Positions 45,721 through 54,097 of a stretch of 64,000 nt of DNA are shown here, one piece after another. Each line of letters starts with the position of its first letter. The stretch's first letter is position 1. The notes below the pieces were generated by a model. It made no database searches. It was given only the letters and a program-made list of their open reading frames with translations, and was not told where the DNA came from. The position numbers and the translations under genes are program-made. This stretch comes from Pontibacter qinzhouensis. Lineage in GTDB: Bacteria; Bacteroidota; Bacteroidia; Cytophagales; Hymenobacteraceae. The stretch spans positions 62,001-126,000 of the forward strand of contig NZ_VRTY01000001.1 in NCBI RefSeq assembly GCF_008017455.1. Reading direction: 5' to 3'.

Positions 45721-46767
45721 ATGACATCAGCCGACGAACTATACATGCGCCGGGCCCTTGAACTGGCGGCGCTGGGCCGTGGCACAGCAAGCCCTAACCC
45801 GATGGTGGGCTGCGTTATCGTGCATAACAACGTTATTATCGGGGAAGGATGGCACCGGCAGTATGGCGGCCCCCATGCCGAGGTGCATGCCGTGCAGGCT
45901 GTGCAGGACAAAAGCTTGCTGCCCGAGAGCCGGGTATACGTAACGCTGGAGCCCTGTTCCCATTTCGGCAAAACACCGCCCTGCGCCGATCTGCTCATCA
46001 GCAGTGGCGTGCGCGATGTGGTTGTCTGCAACACCGACCCTAACCCGCTTGTTTCGGGGCGAGGCATAAAAAGGCTGCAGGAGGCGGGCATACAGGTGCA
46101 AACCGGGTTGCTGGCGGCCGAGGGACTGGAGCTGAACAAGCGCTTTTTTACGTTTCAGAACCTGAAGCGGCCTTATATTATTTTAAAATGGGCCGAAACC
46201 GCCGATGGCTTTATTGCCGGGCCAGGTTGTGAGCGGGTACAGATTAGTGGCAAGCTGGCGCGAAGGCTGGTGCACAAGTGGCGCACCGAGGAGCAGGCCA
46301 TTATGGTTGGCACCCGCACCGCCCTCCACGATAACCCGCACCTCGACACGCGCCACTGGCCCGGCCATAACCCACTGCGCATCGTCATAGACAGGCAACT
46401 GCAGTTACCCGAGCACCTGCACCTGTTCGATGGGAGCCAGCCCACACTCGTGTATAACTACCTGAAGCAGGAGCAGCCCCAGGAGAACCTGACCTTTGCG
46501 CAACTACAGCAGGAGCAGGACTTGCTGCCGCAACTGTTCCAGGACCTCCACCAGCGTAATGTGTTGTCGGTACTGGTAGAAGGTGGCACGTACCTGCTCG
46601 AGAGCCTGCTGCAGCAAGGCCTCTGGGACGAAGCCTTCATCTTCAAAAACACCGCCAAAACCTTAGGGGCAGGCATAAAAGCACCCGTAATGGTTGGCGG
46701 CAACTTAAAGAACAGCCAAACCTTTGGCACAGATTTGTTGTTCCAGTTTGGCAATTTAAATGAGTGA
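45721..46767 (+). CDS. ribD: Bifunctional diaminohydroxyphosphoribosylaminopyrimidine deaminase/reductase
   Basis: Riboflavin pathway enzyme; 348 residues from ATG 45721, which follows the promoter by 20 bp (a GTG at 45679 precedes the promoter and is rejected). Seen: deaminase domain with zinc ligands His52 and catalytic Glu54 (PHAEVHA), Cys79 and Cys88 (PCSHFGKTPPC); reductase domain from about 150 with ILKWAETADGFIAG and VLVEGGTYLL. Other rib genes are not adjacent. Confidence 0.95.
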   Translation: MTSADELYMRRALELAALGRGTASPNPMVGCVIVHNNVIIGEGWHRQYGGPHAEVHAVQAVQDKSLLPESRVYVTLEPCSHFGKTPPCADLLISSGVRDVVVCNTDPNPLVSGRGIKRLQEAGIQVQTGLLAAEGLELNKRFFTFQNLKRPYIILKWAETADGFIAGPGCERVQISGKLARRLVHKWRTEEQAIMVGTRTALHDNPHLDTRHWPGHNPLRIVIDRQLQLPEHLHLFDGSQPTLVYNYLKQEQPQENLTFAQLQQEQDLLPQLFQDLHQRNVLSVLVEGGTYLLESLLQQGLWDEAFIFKNTAKTLGAGIKAPVMVGGNLKNSQTFGTDLLFQFGNLNE

Positions 46768-46774
46768 GAGAAAT

Positions 46775-46939
46775 AAATTTTGAGTGAATGAATATGAGAT
46801 AGAGTGAATAAAAAGCGAACGAAAAACATTAACTTCAACAATTTTCAATTGACTTTAGATAATCAGCAGATACACTTTTACCAACAGTATAGCGGCAGCA
46901 AGTCTACTCACTTTTATTATATTCACTCACTCAAAATTC
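46775..46939. repeat. Imperfect inverted repeat in the ribD-msrC spacer
   Basis: AAATTTTGAGTGAATGAATAT at 46775-46795 is inverted against ATATTCACTCACTCAAAATT at 46919-46938 (about 18 of 21 match), with more GAGTGA words around. Function unknown. Confidence 0.45.
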
Positions 46940-46980
46940 TTAATTGAAAAATCACTCAATCAAAACTCACAATTAAAAAG

Positions 46981-47463
46981 ATGGCTGAATCACTTTTAGT
47001 AGACGCGACGCTTAGCAAAGAAGAAAAATATAAAAGCCTGCTGCCTCAGATAGAGGCGCTGGTAACCGGCGAAACCGACCTGATTGCCAACATCGCGAAC
47101 CTGGTGGCTGCGCTGAAGCAGGCGATGGGCTTTTTCTGGGTTGGGGTGTATTTTAACAAAGAGGGGCAGCTGGTGCTGGGGCCATTTCAGGGGCCGGTGG
47201 CTTGTACGCGCATTCCGTACCACAAAGGCGTTTGCGGTGCCTGCTACACCCAACAGCAAACCATACTCGTGCCCGATGTAGAAGCGTTTCCGGGGCACAT
47301 AGCCTGCAGCTCCGACTCTAAATCTGAAATTGTGGTTCCTGTTCTAAAAGATGGCGAAGTAAAACTGGTACTCGACGTAGACAGCGACAAACTGAACGAT
47401 TTCGACGAAACCGACCAGCACTACCTGGAGCACCTCATGAAACTAGTAGCCAACTGGTACTAA
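46981..47463 (+). CDS. msrC: Free methionine-(R)-sulfoxide reductase (GAF domain)
   Basis: 160-residue cytoplasmic GAF-fold reductase of free Met-R-sulfoxide, an oxidative repair enzyme. Seen: GFFWVGVYF, CTRIPYHKGVCG and LVPDVEAFPGHIAC, with Cys75, Cys85 and Cys109 matching the three redox cysteines of E. coli fRMsr (84, 94, 118) shifted by nine, then SKSEIVVPV and VLDVDSD. Length normal. Repeat copy 14 begins 10 bp after the stop. Confidence 0.93.
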   Translation: MAESLLVDATLSKEEKYKSLLPQIEALVTGETDLIANIANLVAALKQAMGFFWVGVYFNKEGQLVLGPFQGPVACTRIPYHKGVCGACYTQQQTILVPDVEAFPGHIACSSDSKSEIVVPVLKDGEVKLVLDVDSDKLNDFDETDQHYLEHLMKLVANWY

Positions 47464-47473
47464 AACAGCAGCT

Positions 47474-47531
47474 ACCCTTGACTAAAATCCTCTACAACTC
47501 TCTCGGAAGGCCATTTTCATTGGAATAATTG
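47474..47531 (+). repeat. Interspersed repeat copy 14
   Basis: ACCCTTGAC, spacer, CTCGGAAGGCC, ATTTTCATTGGAATAATT; sense, just after msrC. First of a direct pair with copy 15 (214 bp), enclosing a different REP-like hairpin. The pair and hairpin fill 47464-47786. Confidence 0.85.
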
Positions 47532-47602
47532 CTGGTTGTTGGTTGTTAATTGCTGATTGTTTTATGGCTAACTGGTTAAATTGCTGCATTAAAGGTAAAG
47601 CA

Positions 47603-47648
47603 GGTAAGACCTCGCAGTGTGCACAGCTCCTGCGAGTGTCTGATAGAA
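47603..47648 (+). repeat. REP-like hairpin type 2, copy A
   Basis: A 44-46-bp sequence matching the reverse complement of 58430-58475 with one clear mismatch. Contains an CTCGCAG / CTGCGAG stem around GTGTGCACAGCTC. Confidence 0.8.
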
Positions 47649-47687
47649 GCAGTAAGAAGGAGGAAAACCAGCTTTAAAAACAGTCTA

Positions 47688-47747
47688 GCCCCTGAGGTCT
47701 AAAATCTATAAAAAGCTTCTGAAGGCTAATTTCATTTGAATAATTTA
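47688..47747 (+). repeat. Interspersed repeat copy 15
   Basis: Degenerate GCCCCTGAG block, spacer, CTTCTGAAGGCT, ATTTCATTTGAATAATTT; 40 bp before the small lipoprotein gene. Confidence 0.7.
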
Positions 47748-47786
47748 AAGCACAGCTAATGGCAGTGCACTTTACAGCTAAACCGT

Positions 47787-48215
47787 ATGAATAAGAATAA
47801 CCTATTTTTAGTACTGGCTGCTTTTGCCGCCATGGCAACTGCCTCGTGTTCGAAAAAGCCTTTTGATGTGGAGCGTGTGGAAGTGGCACAGGGCCAGACT
47901 TTTAGCATTTGCCTGGACCAGGCACTGCCACCGGAGCGACAGTATTTCTACTCCATCCAGTTTGTGACCAAAGACAGCCTGCGCTATACCACCGTTGGCC
48001 CCTTAACCGCCGATTCAACTGCCACCGACAACTGCTTTACCGAAACCAAGTTCCGCTACAGTATGAGCGCTTACGCCGACGAAACCATAAGTGCCATCGA
48101 GAACATCAGCAACCAGAACCTGGATACCTGCCGCGTACAGATTTATACTGACCGGCAGCTGGAGCAAGGCAAAATGGTGCTGGAGAAGGTGTTTACTGCT
48201 GAGGATTTTAAGTAA
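47787..48215 (+). CDS. Small hypothetical lipoprotein
   Basis: 142 residues, ATG 47787. Seen: lipoprotein signal peptide MNKNNLFLVLAAFAAMATASC (Cys21); a beta-rich mature part with three further Cys (FSICLDQ, DNCFTETKF, LDTCRVQIYTD) that could form disulfides. No recognised family. It is transcribed alone from a region of repeats; no clear promoter. Confidence 0.7.
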   Translation: MNKNNLFLVLAAFAAMATASCSKKPFDVERVEVAQGQTFSICLDQALPPERQYFYSIQFVTKDSLRYTTVGPLTADSTATDNCFTETKFRYSMSAYADETISAIENISNQNLDTCRVQIYTDRQLEQGKMVLEKVFTAEDFK

Positions 48216-48412
48216 GGGTTGTGGCTGGGAATGGTTTTCTAATATCAACATTTTTGATTTTGAATAACCAATCTGGTGAAGCTCCTAAGCTGCTATAATT
48301 ATTTATCTAAATCGTTCTTAGAAAGTAATGCTTGGTTGTGGAAAGGTCAATTGTAAGCAGCAGGGGAGGCTAACAGCCGATGAATTACCCAATTATTTTA
48401 TTTTATGCGTTT

Positions 48413-48895
48413 TTATTTTTTAGTAAAGATGGTTTTGAAGTATTCGCACACGATGACCATGTTTTCGTTGAAATGCTCTCCATACGGTTTCATTTCCCTT
48501 GCATAATATGCTTTATGCACTTTTCTCCAGTATCCTAATGACTTATCACCTTCGCCTTCTGCCTGAGCGAATGCAGCAGATACTTTGTTGTAAGGGACTT
48601 GCTTTATCTTTGTCGTTTCTATTATTGCCTTTGCATTTCCGGCCCAATCAGTAACAACATACTGGTCCCCAACTTCAGGTAACTGCTCCTTGTTTCTCTG
48701 GTACCACCAAAGAGAAGTGGCTGTAGCTTGTTTTATACCTTTCACCACCAACTCGGCACACTCGTCAGCATCCTTCTTGTTATCACAAAAGTAAAATGAA
48801 ACAGGTGTTTCTTTGATGGGGTTATCAGGAGTCTGAGCTATGAAACCAGTCCAAAGAGTTTCAGCTGAAGTATAATTTTCTTCTATTCCGTCCAC
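48413..48895 (-). CDS. ASCH domain protein
   Basis: 160 residues from GTG 48895. Seen: KGIKQATATSLWWYQRNKEQLPEVGDQYVVTDW and the KQVPYNKVSAAFAQAEGEGDKSLGYWRKVH pattern typical of ASCH (PUA-like beta-barrel) proteins of about 150 aa; some relatives hydrolyse N4-acetylcytidine or bind RNA. Flanking spacers are long and AT-rich, and a GC-rich dyad lies just upstream, so this may be an accessory gene. No ATG is available near the N-terminus. Confidence 0.85.
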   Translation of the reverse strand: MDGIEENYTSAETLWTGFIAQTPDNPIKETPVSFYFCDNKKDADECAELVVKGIKQATATSLWWYQRNKEQLPEVGDQYVVTDWAGNAKAIIETTKIKQVPYNKVSAAFAQAEGEGDKSLGYWRKVHKAYYAREMKPYGEHFNENMVIVCEYFKTIFTKK

Positions 48896-49064
48896 TTAAA
48901 TTTTCTGTTTTCTCTAAATAACGCTAATAACTTGAGAAAAGGCAATGCTGACAAGCGGCATTCTATTCTGCTTATTTTTTGTAGAAGGCGGCACAATCTA
49001 TTGGTGTAAGCGGCGACGAGGCCGTTAGCAGAAGCACAAAGCCTGCACAATATTGTAGCCACTT
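48896..49064. other. GC-rich imperfect dyad in an accessory-looking spacer
   Basis: The region 48925-49031 is bounded by GCTAATAAC and GCCGTTAGC and contains related words AAGCGGCATTC, AGGCGGCAC and TAAGCGGCGACGAGG. It looks like a gene-cassette-type or transposon-end structure but does not match the attC core consensus. Confidence 0.3.
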
Positions 49065-49255
49065 TTACTTCATTTTTTCCGTCAGATAAATTCTATATCG
49101 TTTGTCATTCGTTAAAGGAAAGCATGCTTTCACCATTCCATTATCTTCTTTTGTTCGAACAGTTATAAGAGTTGCTTTGCTTTTATCAGAGAATCTAAAT
49201 ATGTGCCTTACCGTCGCCCGATCAAAAATCCGAGGTTCAGCCCCGTCAGTGGCGT
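49065..49255 (-). pseudogene. Possible gene remnant (C-terminal fragment)
   Basis: An open minus-strand frame of about 63 codons, beginning after a TAG inside the 49208 gene and lacking a good start, reads like protein (for example TLITVRTKEDNGMVKACF and LTNDKRYRIYLTEK) and ends in TAA. Too short to assign; possibly the tail of a lost gene or chance. Confidence 0.22.
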
Positions 49256-49759
49256 AACTCTATTTTCACCTAAATAATTTTTAGTGTACCCTGCTCCTAA
49301 CGTCAGCGTTAAACTGAATCCGTTGTTATAGTTTCTTTGCATTCCCCACACCGGCCCAACACTAAAGGAGGCTTGGTTTACGGAATAGTCATTTTTTAAA
49401 ATGGAGGCGGTGCTTCCAGATGTACTAAGTGCTATAAAGTTGCCAGAGTTATAAGCGGTGTTCTTTTCCTGCTCCTGCCTTTTAGATAAATTATAATACT
49501 TGCGTGCCTGTACTTCCAATGAGGGAAACAAAAAGGCTCTAATACCAATTTCGTTATGGTAACGTATTCCAAAATTAAGTTTAGGATTAATATTCACTGT
49601 TGTTAATTCGGCAATTCTTCGCTCATACTCCAGACCGGGAGTACGAAAGTTTAATTTGAAAAGGCTTCTGACAACTGTGGCAGGCTGCTCGCTCTGTGCC
49701 TGTACAGCACCAAATGATGCCAGGATAATAGTTAAAGTAAATAGTAGTTTTGCTTTCAT
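49208..49759 (-). CDS. Hypothetical outer-membrane beta-barrel-like protein
   Basis: 183 residues. Seen: a Sec signal peptide (MKAKLLFTLTIILASFGAVQA), then a region with alternating aromatic/hydrophobic strands (LNFGIRYHNEIGIRAFLFPSLEVQARKYYNL, FSLTLTLGAGYTKNYL) ending GLNLGFLIGRR, as in small eight-stranded barrels of Bacteroidota (DUF3575-like). No specific family. Stands alone in a gene-poor stretch. Confidence 0.65.
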   Translation of the reverse strand: MKAKLLFTLTIILASFGAVQAQSEQPATVVRSLFKLNFRTPGLEYERRIAELTTVNINPKLNFGIRYHNEIGIRAFLFPSLEVQARKYYNLSKRQEQEKNTAYNSGNFIALSTSGSTASILKNDYSVNQASFSVGPVWGMQRNYNNGFSLTLTLGAGYTKNYLGENRVTPLTGLNLGFLIGRR

Positions 49760-49997
49760 ATGTGCTTATAGATTTGATTTAGCGTATCATGTAGATTTCT
49801 GCAACGGCTCATGCAATTTCACTTTCCAGCTCAACTGTACTATCTCTCCAAGCCTTTCCCTCACAGAATAAACGCAGTAATAATCTAACTGGTCAGGAGC
49901 CCCTCTACTATTGCATAATCTCAAGGCAATATACAACTTTAAGCATATTGCTACTATAACACCAGCTACATTTTTCACGCAACTGCAGAGCCAAAAG
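49760..49997. other. Gene-free spacer
   Basis: AT-moderate spacer between the small barrel gene and the psd terminator; no ORF, repeat copy or promoter I can support. Confidence 0.4.
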
Positions 49998-50037
49998 CAG
50001 CAGGGGCTGCCCCGAAGATCCGGAGCAGCCCCTGCTG
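49998..50037 (-). terminator. Terminator of psd
   Basis: Perfect 13-bp stem CAGCAGGGGCTGC / GCAGCCCCTGCTG with a 14-base loop; weak T tract. Confidence 0.75.
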
Positions 50038-50059
50038 TATAATCTAGAGTTGCGGTCTT

Positions 50060-50743
50060 TTATGAAAACAGCGAAGGCGTTGGCGTTTTGAGCTGGGCAA
50101 TAACAGTTTCGCCACCTTTTGTTTTTTGGCCTAGTTCTACCTTAATTTCTGTATCGAGGGGCAGGAACACATCTACGCGGGAGCCGAACTTTATGAAGCC
50201 GAACTCTTCGCCCTGGCTTACTTCATCGCCTTCCTTCACATACCACACAATACGGCGCGCCATGGCTCCGGCAATCTGGCGAAAAAGCACTTCAGGGCCA
50301 GCCGTAGATTCTACTACTACTGTGGTGCGTTCGTTCTGGGTACTGGACTTTGGGTGCCAGGCCACAAAGTAGTTGCCTGGGTGGTACTTAAAATATTTTA
50401 CGATGCCAGAAACCGGGTTACGCGTTACGTGCACGTTTATAGGCGACATAAAAATAGAGATCTGCTTGCGCCTCTCCTTAAAATACTCCGGCTCTTCAAT
50501 TTCTTCTATCACCACTACCTTGCCATCGGCGGGAGCTACAATCAAGTCTTCGTGCAGGAGCAGGTTACGGTAGGGGCTGCGGAAGAACTGCAAAATCAGC
50601 AGAAAAACAATAACTGAAATAGCAGAGAAAATTCTGTTAAACGTCATGTTGGCTGCATTGTAGTTATAAAGCAACAGGTTAATGACCAACAAGATCAGCA
50701 ATGTAAAAAAAAGTATTCGTCTTCCTTCCTTATGAATTTTCAT
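50060..50743 (-). CDS. psd: Phosphatidylserine decarboxylase (archaeal-type, pyruvoyl)
   Basis: 227-residue inner-membrane enzyme making phosphatidylethanolamine. Seen: two N-terminal membrane segments (about 10-55), VAPADGKVVVIEE, IFMSPINVHVTRNPVSG, and the self-cleavage site in GFIKFGSRVDVFLP, where Gly-Ser replaces the LGST of E. coli and Ser becomes the pyruvoyl group. Short length fits the archaeal-type group (PssD2). 154 bp downstream of cdsA, so phospholipid genes are clustered. Confidence 0.94.
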   Translation of the reverse strand: MKIHKEGRRILFFTLLILLVINLLLYNYNAANMTFNRIFSAISVIVFLLILQFFRSPYRNLLLHEDLIVAPADGKVVVIEEIEEPEYFKERRKQISIFMSPINVHVTRNPVSGIVKYFKYHPGNYFVAWHPKSSTQNERTTVVVESTAGPEVLFRQIAGAMARRIVWYVKEGDEVSQGEEFGFIKFGSRVDVFLPLDTEIKVELGQKTKGGETVIAQLKTPTPSLFS

Positions 50744-50897
50744 CCGTAGTTTTATTAGCAGCAGTCACTTTAATATTCTGCAATGGTTTCATCTATAAAT
50801 AGAGCAAACCAATATCGGGGATAAAATTAGATAAACTTTAGCTTATTTGGCAATAAATTATTAGAAACTGCACATAATCCCCCTGCACGCGTTTTTG

Positions 50898-51725
50898 CTA
50901 AAATATTTTAAGAAATGCCACTATAAACGGAATGGCCAGCAACAGGCTGTCGAAGCGGTCTAATATACCACCGTGGCCTGGCAACAAAGTACCGGAATCT
51001 TTAACGCCTAAACTCCGCTTCAGCATCGATTCTACCAAATCGCCCAGCACTCCGAAAACAGATATGATAATGGCGGTGCCTATCCATTGGTACAGTTCCA
51101 GGTCAGGAAAGAACATCGAGAGCACATAAGCTACTCCTACAGCCGTTAGCACCCCTCCGGCCCAGCCTTCCCAGGTCTTGCCCGGCGATACCCTCGGCAG
51201 CAGTTTGTGCTTGCCAAAGCTTTTACCAAATGCATACGCTCCTGTGTCAGAAGCCCATATAAGAAGCAGCGCACCCAATATAGGTTGCCAGCTATAGTCG
51301 CCCTGCAGGTAGCCCAGCAGGTGCAAAAGGCCAAACGGAACACCTATATAAAGCGCACCCAGCATGGTAAAGGCAATATTGGTGAATGGCTGTGCATGCT
51401 TGCGGTATAGCTCCAGCACCGGCACCATAAACAGTGTTGGCGGCAGCAGGTAGAGTATTTCCGGGGCTACAAATTTCTTTTCAACCACAAACACGCTTAC
51501 ATAAATCAGGCAGCCCAGTGTTAAGCCCACGCCCCTGTGCGGCTTAATGCCCTGCGCAGCCACCAGCCGGTAAAATTCCAGTATACCCAGCAGCGTGAGC
51601 CCCAGAAAAAGCGCAAAGTACGTCCACTCGCTATACAGAATACCGCCTATAAAAAGCGTGGCGCCTAGCACCCCCACAATTATGCGCTGCTGCAGGTTGT
51701 TAAGAGAAGCTAATTTTTGACTCAT
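50898..51725 (-). CDS. cdsA: Phosphatidate cytidylyltransferase
   Basis: 275-residue inner-membrane enzyme forming CDP-diacylglycerol, the precursor for the phosphatidylserine used by Psd. Seen: about eight membrane segments and the CDP-alcohol signature SMLKRSLGVKDSGTLLPGHG followed by GILDRFDSLL near the C-terminus. ATG 51725. 66 bp after a CPBP protease gene on the same strand, with psd downstream. Confidence 0.96.
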   Translation of the reverse strand: MSQKLASLNNLQQRIIVGVLGATLFIGGILYSEWTYFALFLGLTLLGILEFYRLVAAQGIKPHRGVGLTLGCLIYVSVFVVEKKFVAPEILYLLPPTLFMVPVLELYRKHAQPFTNIAFTMLGALYIGVPFGLLHLLGYLQGDYSWQPILGALLLIWASDTGAYAFGKSFGKHKLLPRVSPGKTWEGWAGGVLTAVGVAYVLSMFFPDLELYQWIGTAIIISVFGVLGDLVESMLKRSLGVKDSGTLLPGHGGILDRFDSLLLAIPFIVAFLKIF

Positions 51726-51791
51726 GTAGTGTGTTTGATCCGGAGGTGCAACTATGGCAAAAATAGGGTTTAAATAGAGAATGCCAAAAAC

Positions 51792-52793
51792 TTAAACATC
51801 GTCCATTCTGTCGGGTGAGCTGCTGGTATCGGTTAGGTTGGCGGCAGGCTCAGGTTCTGCTTCCCGCTTCTGCAAAAGTGGCAGCTTCATGAACTCGTTG
51901 TAGAGGTAGTAGAGCAAAGCAGCACTCAGCACAACCGACATGGCCACGCTGTAAATCGGCATTGGTTCCGACGATTCTATATCGGCCTCTATCCTGCCGG
52001 TTTGGTAGAGGTACAGGAGCAGCACCGTAAAACCATTGTTTACAAAGTGCGCCACAATGGGCACGCTAATTCTGCCCGACCACCAGTACAGGTAGCCAAA
52101 CAAGGCGCCTAGCACCATGCGGGGCACAAACCCGAAGAACTGCACATGAATGGCACTAAAGGCGATAGCTGCCACCCAAATGCCTACATGCCCATTGCCG
52201 GACCAGCGCTGGATCTGCCGCTGCACCACCCCTCTGAATAGTAACTCCTCGCCTATGGCCGGAATAACAGCAATTACCAGCAGCCCCACCAGCAGCTCCG
52301 GAACAGTGGTGAACTTGGCAAACAACTTGGTGAGTTCGGCAGCATACTCTTCTTTCTGCCGGGCCCATTCCTCAAATGTTTTCATGAACTCAGGCAACGA
52401 CATGTTGGCATTCCAGTAAATAATGAGCGAGTTGGCAGGCATGATCACGATAATCAGCAGGCCGCTCAGCAACACCAGGCCAAGCATAGGGCGGCCTTTC
52501 CAGTTCAGGTAGCGGCCCAGGTCGTAGCCCAACGACTGTATGAGCAGCAACGGAGCCAGCACAAACATGCATATCGACACAATGCCCTGGTAAAACATTA
52601 TAGCATTGCGCCCCTGCGGGAACTCCGTCGGGTTTTTCAGGGCCCTCTCTAGCTCAAACATACCTACTCCAAACAGCATGTCGCCAAATACGGCATATAA
52701 AAAAGTGGCTACAAAAGCCCCTCCTATCACAAAGGCAATCAGCAACAGCAGCACCAGAAATGGACTTGTTTCTTTCGGGATGAAACCTTTCAT
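51792..52793 (-). CDS. CPBP-family intramembrane glutamic endopeptidase (ABI/Rce1-like)
   Basis: 334 residues from ATG 52793 (the longer frame to 52898 would overlap the divergent dus gene and adds no membrane start). Seen: eight or so membrane segments; motif 1 EELLFRG (Glu182, Glu183, Arg187), motif 2 FSAIHVQF (His216), then VPRMVLGALFGYLYWWSG and HFVNN, the Rce1/CPBP catalytic pattern. Substrate unknown. Possibly cotranscribed with cdsA. Confidence 0.9.
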   Translation of the reverse strand: MKGFIPKETSPFLVLLLLIAFVIGGAFVATFLYAVFGDMLFGVGMFELERALKNPTEFPQGRNAIMFYQGIVSICMFVLAPLLLIQSLGYDLGRYLNWKGRPMLGLVLLSGLLIIVIMPANSLIIYWNANMSLPEFMKTFEEWARQKEEYAAELTKLFAKFTTVPELLVGLLVIAVIPAIGEELLFRGVVQRQIQRWSGNGHVGIWVAAIAFSAIHVQFFGFVPRMVLGALFGYLYWWSGRISVPIVAHFVNNGFTVLLLYLYQTGRIEADIESSEPMPIYSVAMSVVLSAALLYYLYNEFMKLPLLQKREAEPEPAANLTDTSSSPDRMDDV

Positions 52794-52846
52794 AGAGAAG
52801 TTTAGGTTTAATTGATGTAAATTTACGTGAAAAAATAAATTAAGCT

Positions 52847-53830
52847 TTGGTAAAGATAGCGAACATAGAACTTGGCGAGTTTCCGCTGCTGCTGGCACCT
52901 ATGGAAGACGTAAGCGATCCGCCGTTCCGGAAGGTGTGCAAAGCAAATGGCGCTGATTTGATGTATACGGAATTTATCTCGTCGGAGGGTTTGATCCGGG
53001 ATGCAGCCAAAAGTCTGCAGAAGCTCGACATTTTCGATTATGAGCGCCCGATCGGCATCCAGATTTTCGGCTCTGAGATAGATTCGATGCGCGAAGCCGC
53101 CATTGTATCGACACAGGCAGGCCCCGACCTGATTGATATAAATTACGGTTGCCCTGTAAAAAATGTGGCCTGCAAAGGTGCCGGAGCCGCCCTGCTCCGC
53201 GACATCCCGAAAATGGTGCAGATGACTTCCGAAATCGTGAAGGCCACGCACCTGCCGGTAACGGTAAAAACACGCCTCGGCTGGGACGATAACACCAAAA
53301 ACATTGTAGAAACAGCCGAGCGCCTGCAGGATATCGGCATTAAAGCCCTGAGCATACACGGCCGCACCCGTGTGCAGATGTACAAAGGCGAAGCCGACTG
53401 GAGTCTGATAGCCGAAGTTAAGAACAACCCCCGCATGAAGATCCCGATCTTTGGCAACGGCGACATCGACACACCTGAAAAAGCACTAGAGTACCGCAAC
53501 CGCTACGGTGTGGATGGCATCATGATCGGCCGGGCCTCTATTGGCTACCCCTGGATTTTTAACGAGATAAAGCACTACATGGCAACCGGGGAACAACTGC
53601 CGGGGCCAACCCTGGAGGAGCGCGTAGCTGTTTGCCGCCAGCACTTTACGCACTCGCTGGAGTGGAAAGGCGAAAAACTTGGCATTTTTGAAATGCGCCG
53701 CCACTACACCAACTACTTCAGGGGGTTGTCGCACTTTAAGCCGCTGCGCATGCGCCTGGTGCAGTCCGAAGACATAAACGAAATTTACGATACGCTGGAG
53801 GAGATTGCCCAGACCATGAGTTTCGTTTAA
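52847..53830 (+). CDS. dusB: tRNA-dihydrouridine synthase
   Basis: 327-residue FMN enzyme reducing uridines in tRNA. Seen: LAPMEDVSDPPFRKVCK (16-32), DINYGCPVKNVACKGAGAALL with the proton-donor Cys after NVA, TVKTRLGWDD, SIHGRTRVQMYKGEADW, and NGDID ... DGIMIGRASIGYPW. Start TTG 52847, 54 bp from the divergent CPBP start. DusB subgroup chosen by motif style; DusA/C less likely. Confidence 0.92.
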   Translation: MVKIANIELGEFPLLLAPMEDVSDPPFRKVCKANGADLMYTEFISSEGLIRDAAKSLQKLDIFDYERPIGIQIFGSEIDSMREAAIVSTQAGPDLIDINYGCPVKNVACKGAGAALLRDIPKMVQMTSEIVKATHLPVTVKTRLGWDDNTKNIVETAERLQDIGIKALSIHGRTRVQMYKGEADWSLIAEVKNNPRMKIPIFGNGDIDTPEKALEYRNRYGVDGIMIGRASIGYPWIFNEIKHYMATGEQLPGPTLEERVAVCRQHFTHSLEWKGEKLGIFEMRRHYTNYFRGLSHFKPLRMRLVQSEDINEIYDTLEEIAQTMSFV

Positions 53831-53843
53831 TAAACCTTTTTAT

Positions 53844-53901
53844 AAATTATTTGAATAAAAATGTCCTCCAAAAGGTTTTTTAGCCTTTTAGACTCCAGGG
53901 C
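53844..53901 (-). repeat. Interspersed repeat copy 16
   Basis: Degenerate GCCCTGGAG, spacer, CTTTTGGAGGAC, ATTTTTATTCAAATAATTT; antisense, 13 bp after the dus stop. Inverted pair with copy 17 across 54 bp. Confidence 0.72.
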
Positions 53902-53955
53902 GCTGGCAGCACCTGATCTGTTACCGGTGCCCTGCATTTGCATGAAAAGGTTTCG

Positions 53956-54014
53956 ACCCTTGGCATAGAAATGGTTGTAAAGGTCTCCGAAGGGCATTTT
54001 CATTCGAATAATTT
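53956..54014 (+). repeat. Interspersed repeat copy 17
   Basis: ACCCTTGGC, spacer, CTCCGAAGGGC, ATTTTCATTCGAATAATTT; followed by TTGATTGTTGATTTG and, inverted 50 bp later, CAACCAACAATCAGCAACC. Confidence 0.8.
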
Positions 54015-54097
54015 GATTGTTGATTTGAAGGCGCAACGCAGCTTTTACATTTCTTAATAACAACCAACAATCAGCAACCATCAATTAACTAAACACC

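Noticed and set aside
48925..49031. Integron attC site
   Set aside because: GCTAATAAC and GCCGTTAGC do not satisfy the paired RYYYAAC/GTTRRRY core boxes, and no integrase or cassette array is visible.
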